Source of the DNA: Actinobacteria bacterium UBA2184
Lineage (GTDB): Bacteria > Actinomycetota > Coriobacteriia > Anaerosomatales > Anaerosomataceae
Direction: 5' to 3'
Assembly: GCA_002328745.1 (NCBI GenBank)
Contig: DCVQ01000025.1
Location: forward strand, 24,253 to 58,709
Length of the DNA: 34,457 nucleotides
Of this stretch, positions 23,209 through 30,788 are shown in pieces; the first letter of the stretch is position 1; each line of letters opens with the position of its first letter. The position numbers and the translations under genes are program-made. Below the pieces are notes generated by a model, which was given only the letters and a program-made list of their open reading frames with translations, had not been told where the DNA came from and searched no databases.

Positions 23209-23786
23209 GCGCCGCCTCTCGCCCGGTCGTAACCCTCGATGATCATGCGGAGCGTCCGCAGGTAGGTCTCGTCCCGCCAGTCTGACATACGCTCGGCCAG
23301 GCCGGCGGGAAGATCGAACGTGTCGCTCTCGGCGAACTGCGAACTGAAAGTCGAGAAGCCCACCGTGAGCGAGATCATCGACTGCCAGAGTTCGACGGCG
23401 GCGTCGTCGCTGAAGCCGAGCTGCGTGAGGAAGACAAGGCCGCTGTCCGGGTCGGTCTCAACGCGACGGCCGGCCAGGGACATCAGGTTGGGGTGCGCCG
23501 CAAGGACCCTGCGCCACTCGGCGAAGATCGCCTCCATCAAGTCGCGCCAGTCCTCGGGCAGCACGTCGGGGATGCGCATCTCCGAGCGCATCTTCACCAT
23601 CACGCCGTCGAGTAGCGCGTCTTTGTTCGGCACATGGTGGTAGAGCGACGCGGCCTCCACGCCCACCTCGTCCGCCAACCGGCGCATCGTGAGCGCGCCA
23701 AGCCCCTCCGTGTCGGCGATGCCGAGGGCGGACGCGAAGATCTCGTCTCGGGTAAGCGGCGTCTCGCGACGCCTGGCGGAAACCAT
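23205..23786 (-). CDS. TetR/AcrR family transcriptional regulator
   Basis: A 193-residue repressor. The N-terminal helix-turn-helix is clear in REIFASALGIADTEGLGALT-type sequence (from TRDEIFASALGIADTEG) and TMRRLADEVGVEAASLYHHV, then NKDALLDGVM. The C-terminal ligand-binding half has the TetR-like DWRDLMEAIFAEWRRVLAAHP and an all-helical remainder. It diverges from the Tat-flavodoxin gene, and two matching palindromes lie in the shared promoter region, so it most likely represses that operon and itself. The inducing ligand is not predictable. Its ATG at 23786 has GAAGGAGCC about ten bases upstream. Confidence 0.92.
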   Translation of the reverse strand: MVSARRRETPLTRDEIFASALGIADTEGLGALTMRRLADEVGVEAASLYHHVPNKDALLDGVMVKMRSEMRIPDVLPEDWRDLMEAIFAEWRRVLAAHPNLMSLAGRRVETDPDSGLVFLTQLGFSDDAAVELWQSMISLTVGFSTFSSQFAESDTFDLPAGLAERMSDWRDETYLRTLRMIIEGYDRARGGA

Positions 23787-23815
23787 GATCGCCTGGCTCC
23801 TTCAGAAACAGGGGC

Positions 23816-23868
23816 TTGACCCTAACACTGTTAGGTGGGATACTGCGCCTGAACCTAACGTCGTTAGA
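23816..23868 (+). promoter_or_regulatory. Flavodoxin operon promoter with two TetR-type operators
   Basis: TTGACC (23816-23821) and GATACT (23839-23844) are 17 bases apart. The palindrome CCTAACACTGTTAGG (23821-23835) fills the space between them. A second copy, CCTAACGTCGTTAGA (23854-23868), lies just past the predicted start point, 33 bases away, about three helical turns. Repressor bound at either site would block the promoter. The adjacent tetR product is the obvious ligand. Confidence 0.82.
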
Positions 23869-23908
23869 CTAGCACATGCGAGTACTGCGGGGAAGCGAGG
23901 CGGGTGAC

Positions 23909-24559
23909 ATGGGGCGCACGTGGACACGGCGGGAGTTCCTGATCGCAGGCGGTATCGCCGTGGGCGGCGTGGTGGCTCTCGACTTGTCGCGCGGCATCAG
24001 CGGTATGACCAGCGAGGACGACGCAGCGACGCCGTCGTCGAACTACGGAGGAGACGAGACGATGGGCAAGCGGGTACTGGTGGGGTACGCGACGCGCACG
24101 GGGTCGACGGTCGGCGTGGCCGAGACGATCGGGGAGGTCCTCGGCGCGCGCGGTTACACGGTCGACGTGAGGCCGCTCAAGGAGAAGCCGTCGACCGAGG
24201 GGTACGACGCCGTGCTGCTGGGCAGCGCGGTGAACGGCGGCCAGTGGCTGCCGGAGGCCGTATCGTACGCCGAATCGAACGCGGCAGCGCTCAAGAAGGT
24301 GCCGACTGCGATCTTCAGCGTGCACATCATGAACCTCGGCGACGAACCCAAGGCAACCCGGAAGCGCCACGCGTACACCGACAAGGTTCGGTCGTTCTTC
24401 GCTCCCGCCGACGAGGCGTTCTTCGCCGGGAAGGGTCCCGACCCCGAGGGCACGTCGCTCATCATGCGCTGGGCGTTCAAGGCGTTCGGGGGCGGCGGCG
24501 AAGGCGACTGCCGCGACTGGGATGCGATCCGCGCGTGGGCCGGGCGGGTGGCGGTATGA
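23909..24559 (+). CDS. Flavodoxin-domain protein with twin-arginine signal peptide
   Basis: A 216-residue protein. It begins MGRTWTRREFLIAGGIAVGG, a twin-arginine (TRREFL) export signal and hydrophobic core. A linker leads to a flavodoxin domain (about residue 50 on) with the FMN loop VLVGYATRTGSTVGVAETIG and VDVRPLKEKPSTEGYDAVLLGSA-type sequence. Segments such as AVNGGQWLPEAVSYAE match the Flavodoxin_5/HemG-like group. Export of a folded flavoprotein by Tat is consistent but rare for flavodoxins. The longer start at 23876 has no ribosome site and lies within the operator region; the ATG at 23909 follows GAGGCGG. It is probably repressed by the divergent TetR and is coupled to the next gene. 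Confidence 0.85.
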   Translation: MGRTWTRREFLIAGGIAVGGVVALDLSRGISGMTSEDDAATPSSNYGGDETMGKRVLVGYATRTGSTVGVAETIGEVLGARGYTVDVRPLKEKPSTEGYDAVLLGSAVNGGQWLPEAVSYAESNAAALKKVPTAIFSVHIMNLGDEPKATRKRHAYTDKVRSFFAPADEAFFAGKGPDPEGTSLIMRWAFKAFGGGGEGDCRDWDAIRAWAGRVAV

Positions 24560-25347
24560 GCGGCGTCATGCTCGCGGGCACCGCTCCCGTTGACACCAGG
24601 TCCATCGGCACAGCACACGCGACAGAGCCGTTCGAGCCGCGCTGGCGAGGGCTCTACCAGACCGGAGCGGTGTTCGCGCTCGTCGTTCTCGCAGGCACGG
24701 TGCTGGATATCGCGCTGACCATGATGCCCGGATGGGACCCGACGACCGTCCCCGCCGATGCCGCCGGCTGGTTCGCGCAGTTCGCCGGGAAGCCCCTCCT
24801 CGCTATCCGTAATCTCGACTTCTTGAACGCCATGCTCTCGGTGATCGGCCTGCCGCTGTACGCCGCGCTGCTCGTCGCGCATCGCCACACCGCTCCCGCC
24901 ATCGCGCTGGTGGCGCTGCTCGCCGTCGCGCTGGGCACGGCGCTCTTCGCCTCGGCCAACGCCGCTCTCCCGATGCTGGAGCTGAGCGGGCGCTACGCCG
25001 CGGCGTCGGATAGCGGGCGCGTGGCGCTTGAGGCCGCCGCCGAGAGCTTGCTCGCGCGCGGGGCGCACGGCAGCTACGGGGCTTTCCCCGGCTTCATCCT
25101 CTCTGAGGTCGGCACGCTGCTGATGTCGGCCGCCATGCTCGTCGGCGGTGTCTTCAGCAAGCGCTCGGCATGGGTCGGCATCGTGGGGATGGGCGTGATG
25201 GTCTTGTACTCGGTCGCGTTCACCTTCGGCGTCGGCTCGGACGTCCTGATCATGGCTGTCGCAGCGCCAGCCGGTCTGCTGATGCTCTCCTGGTATGTGA
25301 TGGTCGCGCGCCGGCTGCTGGAAATCGCCACGACAGGCGACGCCTGA
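24556..25347 (+). CDS. Six-helix membrane protein, DUF4386-like
   Basis: A 263-residue membrane protein. After a polar N-terminus of about 30 residues there are about six hydrophobic segments: GAVFALVVLAGTVLDIALTM, LSVIGLPLYAALLVAH, AIALVALLAVALGTALFA, a longer loop with a helix from GAFPGFILSEVGTLLMSAA, WVGIVGMGVMVLYSVAF, and VLIMAVAAPAGLLMLSWYVM. The order and the periplasmic loop recall DUF4386 proteins, whose function is unknown; I am not certain of the family. The ATG overlaps the flavodoxin stop (ATGA, 24556-24559), so the two form one TetR-controlled unit. It may anchor, or exchange electrons with, the exported flavodoxin, but this is inference. Confidence 0.75.
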   Translation: MSGVMLAGTAPVDTRSIGTAHATEPFEPRWRGLYQTGAVFALVVLAGTVLDIALTMMPGWDPTTVPADAAGWFAQFAGKPLLAIRNLDFLNAMLSVIGLPLYAALLVAHRHTAPAIALVALLAVALGTALFASANAALPMLELSGRYAAASDSGRVALEAAAESLLARGAHGSYGAFPGFILSEVGTLLMSAAMLVGGVFSKRSAWVGIVGMGVMVLYSVAFTFGVGSDVLIMAVAAPAGLLMLSWYVMVARRLLEIATTGDA

Positions 25348-25356
25348 CGGCCGGAG

Positions 25357-25833
25357 CTACCGGAACGGGGGACCCGCCGCCTTCGCGGCGTCGAGAGCGG
25401 CCTTCACGGCCGCGCGGTGCCGGGTATCGCCTGCCGCGAGTTCCATGAGCACAGGCCGTATGGCCATAGGCGCCGAGGGCGCCAGCTTGATGGAGTGGCC
25501 TTCGAGCAGCGCGGTCTCGAGATCGACCGCGAGTGCGAGAGCCTGCACGTCGGTCAGAAGCCCCTCCCGGACGTGCGCCGTCTGCTCCCTCGTGTACTGC
25601 GTCGATGTCTTGATGGGCTGAGGCTTGAACCGTGCATACGTGGCGCGCATCTCGAGCGGCGAGACCGACCGCAGCGTCGCGAGCAAGTCAGCATGCTCCT
25701 GCTCGTCGCTCGCAAGGCGGCTCCAGAGCTCGTGACGTTCGGGGAAGACCTCGGCGCAGGCCTCGTATAGACCCTGCATCGCCAACTCGTGGCCGATCAT
25801 CAGCTCTAGAACGTCCGGCTCTTCGTCGCCCAT
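25357..25833 (-). CDS. Ferritin-like/rubrerythrin-type diiron protein
   Basis: A 158-residue four-helix protein. The metal-binding pattern is visible as IGHELAMQGLYEACAEVF, then SDEQEHADLLATL (ExxH), DLETALLEGHS, and AAGDTRHRAAV, where Asp replaces the usual Glu of the last ExxH pair. Rubrerythrins and relatives reduce peroxide or store iron; no rubredoxin domain is present. The site has one substitution, so activity is uncertain. The ATG at 25833 is preceded by AAGGGGAA. The gene converges on the DUF4386-like gene, with nine bases between stops. The 88-base gap upstream contains a 12-base alternating GC tract and no gene. Confidence 0.78.
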   Translation of the reverse strand: MGDEEPDVLELMIGHELAMQGLYEACAEVFPERHELWSRLASDEQEHADLLATLRSVSPLEMRATYARFKPQPIKTSTQYTREQTAHVREGLLTDVQALALAVDLETALLEGHSIKLAPSAPMAIRPVLMELAAGDTRHRAAVKAALDAAKAAGPPFR

Positions 25834-25922
25834 CCCCGATTCCCCTTCACACGTTCGGCGCGCGTACGCTGCGTTGCGCGCGCGCGCAGTCCAGGCAAGC
25901 ATGCTGCGCGGCGGCCGCGTGT

Positions 25923-26078
25923 TTACCGGCCGAGCAGGATCAGAACGCCCGCAGCGATAGCGAGCACCGCCAGGATGGTGCCGATACCCGCGATCGAAAT
26001 GCTGACCACCTGAAGCACGCCCGTCACGATCAGCCAAATGGCCAGCAGCAGCATTCCCAGATTCTTGGTTGCCTTCAT
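25923..26078 (-). CDS. Small two-helix membrane protein of unknown function
   Basis: A 51-residue protein: MKATKNLGMLLLAIWLIVTG, a turn around VVSISIAGIG, and a second helix ending LLGR. This is a two-pass hairpin with a short charged N-terminus. The ATG at 26078 is supported by AGGAGG seven bases upstream; the longer in-frame start further upstream is unlikely. Similar short proteins are common in high-GC bacteria and carry no assigned function. It lies next to the ferritin-like gene on the same strand, 89 bases away. Confidence 0.7.
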   Translation of the reverse strand: MKATKNLGMLLLAIWLIVTGVLQVVSISIAGIGTILAVLAIAAGVLILLGR

Positions 26079-26122
26079 GTCATTCACCTCCTGTCCGGGT
26101 TGATTCCCAAGGCCGCCGTCCC

Positions 26123-26353
26123 TCAGCAGCACGGGAAGACCCCGCGCTCGGACACACAGAGGAGCCGCCCTTTGGGGACGGCTCCTCGTCCTATTCGATG
26201 CATGCCAGCATCGGACTTTGGCTCCGACAGGCGCTTGCCGACCAGCTGATGCCTCACGAACAGCTCACCTCGATCGAGATCCACAGCTGACCAGATGAGT
26301 CCGAACATCTCGCCTCGCCTGAGTCCGGCGGACACAGCCGTCAGGAACCAGGG
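26123..26353 (-). pseudogene. Remnant of a tyrosine recombinase/phage integrase
   Basis: The minus strand encodes, without a proper start, WFLTAVSAGLRRGEMFGLIW then SAVDLDRGELFVRHQLVGKR and PKSDAGMHRI. This is the core of an actinophage-type integrase: the first catalytic Arg lies in LRRGE, followed by the DxD strand and the PK loop. The remaining catalytic box II (HxxR and Tyr) is absent; after the PK loop the sequence loses similarity. It starts immediately after the SGNH stop codon in the same frame. It marks the left end of a decayed mobile element and overlaps the left repeat copy. Confidence 0.72.
26159..26218 (+). repeat. Left copy of a 60-bp direct repeat (island end)
   Basis: This copy matches 29014-29073 without gaps at 44 of 60 positions, exactly 2855 bp apart. 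The first 29 bases form a 9-bp perfect stem (26159-26167 with 26179-26187) plus an inner stem, a copy of the terminator that follows tRNA-Phe. The rest resembles the 3' end of tRNA-Phe with clustered substitutions. It lies in the integrase remnant. Confidence 0.6.
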
Positions 26354-27385
26354 CTAATCCCCGATCCCGGGACACGCCGCGTCGTATCGGCGAAGGTCCT
26401 CGTCCCATCTGTCCGCGAAGGATGCGCGACGACGATCCTGTACGCCGTATGAATCCACGAGATGCGCCCCGAGCCACCGTGATACCTTCGTTGCTCCCCG
26501 GATGTTCAGGTGGACCGAATCCATGTAGTCCCGGGCCGGATCGACTCCGATACTCTCGGCGACCTGATTCAGGTCGAGCAGATCTACCTGTGGGTGATCG
26601 TCCCTCAGATCGGCGGCGATCCGCTCGAGCAGCGGAAGGCCGCCGACCGCAACCCTGCGAAAACTGGGGGACACGTAGAGCACGAGACGTATGCCGCGGT
26701 CTTCACATTCGGCGGCCATCTGCCTGATGGTCTCGAGATCCCGCAGGTAGGCCGACTCCGGGCATGATCTGATCTCGACCGCGCCGGATTGCGGTGTCAC
26801 CACGGTCCAGTAGTCGGCGCCTCTTCGATACGTGAAGCGCCCGAATTTCCCGAGCGTGAGATCGTTCCGCGTCAGTTCGGGCAAGCGGCTGTGATACGCG
26901 TGAAGAGGCAGTAGCAGCTCCATCCAGGCGGTCGGGGGTGTGGACTGCAAGATCGACGTGGTGCGCTCCACGCCTGCGGGCATGTTGTCGAAACTCCGAT
27001 GAGCCATCGGCAGATCGCACCAAGGATCGGAATCCATCCCTACGGCAGAAACCTCAACCATCACGACGACCGGGTCCTGCGTCTTGAACGCCTGCCTCAT
27101 GAAGGACAGCGTGACAGGCAGGGGCTGCGACGGCCCGGCTACATCTACTGCGGTGACCCCCTCGTGACGCCACATCTCCATAGGTATCACAGTGCAGTAG
27201 GTTCTCGAGGAACCGAAAACAAGCACATCCACTTCATGAGCAGTCTCGGCGAGCGTCTTCCACGGCGAGTTCTCCCATGCAGGTACGAGAACGAACGAAG
27301 CCGCCAGCAGCAACAGGGCCAGCAGTCCGCAGAACAGGGCGACGGACAGGAGATAGCTCATCCGCCCTCTCGTTGTTTCGGTCAA
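26354..27385 (-). CDS. SGNH/GDSL-type hydrolase, membrane-anchored (DltD/AlgX-like)
   Basis: A 343-residue protein with a TTG start at 27385, favoured by AAGGAG just upstream; an ATG eight codons later is the alternative. A single N-terminal membrane helix (YLLSVALFCGLLALLLLAAS) is followed by an outside domain. The SGNH signatures are VDVLVFGSSRTY (nucleophile Ser in GSS) and, near the C-terminus, DYMDSVHLNIRGA with the Asp and His. It probably acts with the MBOAT protein upstream in O-acylation of a wall or exopolysaccharide polymer. Its ribosome site overlaps the MBOAT stop codon region. The stretch has visibly lower GC than its neighbours. Confidence 0.8.
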   Translation of the reverse strand: MTETTRGRMSYLLSVALFCGLLALLLLAASFVLVPAWENSPWKTLAETAHEVDVLVFGSSRTYCTVIPMEMWRHEGVTAVDVAGPSQPLPVTLSFMRQAFKTQDPVVVMVEVSAVGMDSDPWCDLPMAHRSFDNMPAGVERTTSILQSTPPTAWMELLLPLHAYHSRLPELTRNDLTLGKFGRFTYRRGADYWTVVTPQSGAVEIRSCPESAYLRDLETIRQMAAECEDRGIRLVLYVSPSFRRVAVGGLPLLERIAADLRDDHPQVDLLDLNQVAESIGVDPARDYMDSVHLNIRGATKVSRWLGAHLVDSYGVQDRRRASFADRWDEDLRRYDAACPGIGD

Positions 27386-27395
27386 CTTCTCTCCT

Positions 27396-28913
27396 TTAGA
27401 ACTTGAAGTACACGAAGTCCGCAGCCCGGTACGCACCGCCGTACGCGCCGAACAGCACGATGGTGAGGATCAGCGCGTAGTACACCGCCCATCTGACCAT
27501 CACGCGACGTCTGGTGATGATCGTCAGAGCGTCGGTTCTGAGCGACGCCCACTCCAAGATGAAGACGATGACGGCCGACAGTAGTGCGACGGCGAGGTCC
27601 GATGCGGTGAGTCCGAGTTCAAGCAACGACCCATCGGTCAGCACCCCCAGCGTCGGCGAGAACATCCGCGTCACGATGTAAGCGCCGTCGGCAAGAGATT
27701 CTGCCCTGAAGAAGACCCAGGAGACAGTGATCAGGACGAACGTGCGCGCTGTCCTGAATGCGCGGTGCCCAACCGAATCACGGTCGATGCGCAGCCGCCT
27801 GATGATCCTCTCATTCAGCGGCGCCAACAACCCACCGGCAACCTGGTAGATGCCGTTGAGGAGACCCCACGCCAGGTAGGTGAGCCCGGTTCCGTGCCAC
27901 AGTCCCGACACCGCAAAGACGGCCAGGAGGTTCGCGTACCTGCGCGCATCCCCGACGCGATTCCCTCCCAGCGGGATGTAGACATACTCCTTCAGCCAGT
28001 CCATCAAGCTGATGTGCCAACGCCGCCAGAAATCGCGAACAGTGGTAGCGAAGTACGGCCCGCGAAAGTTGTTGGGAATCTCGACCCCGAACAGCCGCGA
28101 TGCGCCCCGGACGATATCGCTGTACCCGGAGAAATCCATGTAGAGCTGAATAGCGAAGAAACACGACGCGACGAACAAGATCAGCCCATTGGACCCCCCT
28201 CCGAATGCATGTGGGTCCGCATAAACCGCATCGACGAATACGACCAGCCGGTCGGCGACCATGAGCTTCTTGAAGAACCCCCGGCCCATGAGGAGAAGTC
28301 CTGAGCGGATGCCATCCGGATCGAAGGCTCGCTTCTCCCGGAGCTGGGGACCCAGTTGCTGGATCTTGGTGATCGGTCCCGCAGTCACGATCGGGAAGTA
28401 CGCGACGGACAACCAGAACAACAGTGGATCGCGCTCAGCGGAAGTCCGGCCCTTGCGAACATCGACGACGTAGGCGATTGCCTGGAACGTCCAGAAAGAC
28501 ATGCCGAGGGGCAGTACGAGTCGCAGAGTTCGGTCACCTGCAAGGCTCGATAAGGCGGCGATTCGCCCCACGAACGCGACCGTCGAATCCGCGTACTTGA
28601 ACAGCGCAAGGCCCGCCACGAGAGCGACCACTGCGACAACACCCACCACGCTTCGAGTACGCCCGATGCGATCGTCGCCGCGCTCGATCAGCACTCCCGA
28701 CACGTACGCCACGGTCGTCACAAGCGCAAGGACGAGGAATCCCTGTGGCGCCATGGTCAGGTAGAGCAGCGACGAGACGACCAGGAGCAGGACGGCACGG
28801 GTTCGGGGGCCGGGGAGCGAGTAGTAGGCGATAACCGTGATCGCGAGGACGAACAGAAACGCGACACTGGCGAACTGGACCGTGCCCACGAGCGACGAGG
28901 GGAAACCGGGCAC
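27396..28913 (-). CDS. MBOAT family O-acyltransferase (AlgI/DltB-like)
   Basis: A polytopic protein of about 505 residues. The family signatures are MDFSGYSDIVRGASRLFGV, NFRGPYFATTVRDFWRRWHI (WRRWHIS), LKEYVYIPLGGNR and the catalytic-His segment SGLWHGTGLTYLAWG. Ten or so hydrophobic segments surround them. AlgI/DltB-type MBOATs acylate carbohydrate polymers outside the membrane: alginate, teichoic acid, peptidoglycan or capsule. The SGNH gene is 10 bases beyond its stop codon, so the pair is a two-component O-acylation unit. The start is uncertain: GTG at 28919 lies inside the apparent GGGAG site, GTG at 28913 is five bases after it and was chosen, and a later GTG closer to the family N-terminus is possible. 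The next tRNA is tRNA-Phe. Confidence 0.92.
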   Translation of the reverse strand: MPGFPSSLVGTVQFASVAFLFVLAITVIAYYSLPGPRTRAVLLLVVSSLLYLTMAPQGFLVLALVTTVAYVSGVLIERGDDRIGRTRSVVGVVAVVALVAGLALFKYADSTVAFVGRIAALSSLAGDRTLRLVLPLGMSFWTFQAIAYVVDVRKGRTSAERDPLLFWLSVAYFPIVTAGPITKIQQLGPQLREKRAFDPDGIRSGLLLMGRGFFKKLMVADRLVVFVDAVYADPHAFGGGSNGLILFVASCFFAIQLYMDFSGYSDIVRGASRLFGVEIPNNFRGPYFATTVRDFWRRWHISLMDWLKEYVYIPLGGNRVGDARRYANLLAVFAVSGLWHGTGLTYLAWGLLNGIYQVAGGLLAPLNERIIRRLRIDRDSVGHRAFRTARTFVLITVSWVFFRAESLADGAYIVTRMFSPTLGVLTDGSLLELGLTASDLAVALLSAVIVFILEWASLRTDALTIITRRRVMVRWAVYYALILTIVLFGAYGGAYRAADFVYFKF

Positions 28914-29013
28914 AGCCACTCCCTAGCTATCGACACGAGACTGAAGGTGACGACCGTCTCCTTCGGGCCAAAACATGATACCAGCACCCACCGCCGCCGA
29001 CTGTCGAACCGCA

Positions 29014-29042
29014 GAAGAGCCGCCCGCAGGGGACGGCTCCTC
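29014..29042 (-). terminator. Stem-loop after tRNA-Phe
   Basis: A 12-position stem with two mismatches (29014-29025 with 29031-29042) starts 12 bases beyond the tRNA CCA. It resembles actinobacterial terminators but has no T-run. It is the right copy of the structure repeated at 26159-26187. Confidence 0.55.
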
Positions 29043-29073
29043 GTGTATCGCGATGGTGGCCAGAGACGGACTT
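29014..29073 (+). repeat. Right copy of the 60-bp direct repeat, overlapping tRNA-Phe 3' end
   Basis: The last 20 bases (29054-29073) are the 3' end of tRNA-Phe including CCA; the rest is the downstream terminator. Identity to 26159-26218 is 44 of 60 with no gap. The overlap with a tRNA gene makes it a candidate attachment site. Confidence 0.6.
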
Positions 29074-29129
29074 GAACCGCCGACACGGGGATTTTCAGTC
29101 CCCTGCTCTACCAACTGAGCTACCTGGCC
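29054..29129 (-). tRNA. tRNA-Phe (anticodon GAA)
   Basis: A complete 76-base cloverleaf on the minus strand. Acceptor GGCCAGG pairs with TCTGGCC, followed by A and an encoded CCA. The D arm is GCTCAGTTGGTAGAGC, the anticodon loop CTGAAAA in stem GGGGA/TCCCC gives GAA, and the T loop is TTCAAGT. A weak TTGCGC/TACTCT pair (29173-29168 and 29150-29145, 17 bases apart) could be its promoter. Confidence 0.95.
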
Positions 29130-29259
29130 TTGTGGTGCTGAAAGAGAGTACCCAACGGCGGCGGGATGCGCAACCCGCGCTACCTCGGGTACGAACCTCC
29201 TCGGGAAGGGTCAGCGGTGTGCCAGCACGCGCTGTGAACAACGAAAGGGGTGCATTCCG

Positions 29260-30756
29260 ATGCATCACAGAGTCTCGGCACGCGCAGGGATCGTCGGACT
29301 CGGCCTGCTCATCCTCGCGGCGATGTGCGCCGCGCTGCTCACAGGATGCGGCGCGGCCGAAGAGACAGCACCGTCGCTCATCCCCGCCGGCGAGCACGAC
29401 CCGGCTGTATGGGGCGCCCGATATCCCGCGGTCTATCAGACGTGGCTTGCCACGGCAAGCGAGCGGCCCGCCGGCAAGAGCGCGTACAAACGCGGCTTCG
29501 ACGGCGGCGTGATGTTCGACAAGCTCTCCGAGTACCCGTTCATGCCGCTGCTGTTCAACGGGTGGGGCTTCGGCATCGACTACAACGAGCCGCGCGGCCA
29601 CTACTACATGGTCATCGACCAGGCCGAGGCCGACCCGTCGCGCGTGAAGTCGGGCGGCGCATGCCTCACCTGCAAGTCACCGTACGCCGAGGATCTGCAC
29701 GCCGCCGATTCGGACAGGCTCTTCGCGTCCGCGTACGCCGACGCCGTGGCCATGCTCCCCGCCGAGGCACGCGAGCAGGGCGCGTCCTGCATCGACTGCC
29801 ACGACACGGCCACGCTCGAGCTCGACACCCGCCGGTGGACCGCCGACGCCGCCCTCTCCGAGATCGGCCTCGACCCCGCAGCGCTCTCTACCCAGCAGCA
29901 GCGCCTGATGGTGTGCGGCCAGTGCCACTGCACCTACTCGGTGATGAAGGACGGCACCGAGGTGCTGGATGTGGACTTCCCGTGGGAGGGCAGCACCTGG
30001 GGCGAGATCAGAGTGGAGAACGTGATCGAGAACCTCGAGACGCAAGAGCACCGGCTGGAGTGGACGCAGAACGTCACCGGCATGAAGCTCGGCTTCATCC
30101 GCCACCCCGACGTCGAGTTCTTCACCGCAGGCTCGCCCCACTACAACGCGCGCATGGCGTGCAACGACTGCCACATGCCTGACGTGACTGTGAACCACGA
30201 GACCGTGCCCGACCACAACCTGATGAGCCCGCTCAAGCAGGACATGAAAGCGTGCCAGCGGTGCCATTACGATACGGCCGACGAGCTCCGCGCAAAGGTC
30301 ATCGCGATCCAGGACGCGAACCTCGCGAGCCTCATCGACGCCGGGTACCGGACCGCCACGGTCGCAAAACTCATCGAGCTCGCGAACGAGTCGCTCGAGA
30401 CGGGCTCGGCGGCGGTCAAACCACGCTACGACGAGGCTGCCGGGCACTATCGGCAGGCCTTCTACCGGGTGGTCTTCATGGGTGCGGAGAACTCGGTGGG
30501 CTTCCACAACCCCGCCGAGGGGCAGCGGATACTCGCCGACGCGTCCGCCGAGGCGGCCGCGGCCGAAGCGATCCTCCGGGACCTGCTCGCCGAGGCTGGC
30601 GTGGAGGTACTCGCCGAGGTGCCGCTCGAGCTCTCCGCCTATACCGAGGACCGCGGCGTGAAGAAGCTCGACTTCAACCCGGCTCAGCACATCCCTGACC
30701 CGAGCGGATCGGCCCAGAAGAAGTGGCCCGAGAGCCTTGAGGCGCTCTTGCGGTAG
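29260..30756 (+). CDS. nrfA: Ammonia-forming cytochrome c nitrite reductase NrfA (lipoprotein form)
   Basis: A 498-residue pentaheme enzyme reducing nitrite to ammonium with six electrons outside the membrane. Five heme sites are present: the catalytic CLTCK (135-139) with lysine as axial ligand, and CIDCH (177), CGQCH (219), CNDCH (301) and CQRCH (332). Other active-site residues are Arg112 (PRGH), Tyr226 (CHCTYS) and His282 (IRHPDVEF). Unusually for a free enzyme, the signal peptide carries a lipobox LTGC (Cys30), so it is membrane-tethered. NrfA normally receives electrons from NrfH or NrfB; no such gene is next to it, and it ends in a strong terminator. The start ATG follows AAAGGGG. Family identity is certain; the electron partner is unknown. 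Confidence 0.96.
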   Translation: MHHRVSARAGIVGLGLLILAAMCAALLTGCGAAEETAPSLIPAGEHDPAVWGARYPAVYQTWLATASERPAGKSAYKRGFDGGVMFDKLSEYPFMPLLFNGWGFGIDYNEPRGHYYMVIDQAEADPSRVKSGGACLTCKSPYAEDLHAADSDRLFASAYADAVAMLPAEAREQGASCIDCHDTATLELDTRRWTADAALSEIGLDPAALSTQQQRLMVCGQCHCTYSVMKDGTEVLDVDFPWEGSTWGEIRVENVIENLETQEHRLEWTQNVTGMKLGFIRHPDVEFFTAGSPHYNARMACNDCHMPDVTVNHETVPDHNLMSPLKQDMKACQRCHYDTADELRAKVIAIQDANLASLIDAGYRTATVAKLIELANESLETGSAAVKPRYDEAAGHYRQAFYRVVFMGAENSVGFHNPAEGQRILADASAEAAAAEAILRDLLAEAGVEVLAEVPLELSAYTEDRGVKKLDFNPAQHIPDPSGSAQKKWPESLEALLR

Positions 30757-30788
30757 CCTTCACCCCACACCGAGCCGGACTTCACGCA

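Noticed and set aside
25876..25887. Alternating GC tract as a Z-DNA or replication signal
   Set aside because: It is only 12 bases long in GC-rich intergenic DNA; chance is a sufficient explanation.
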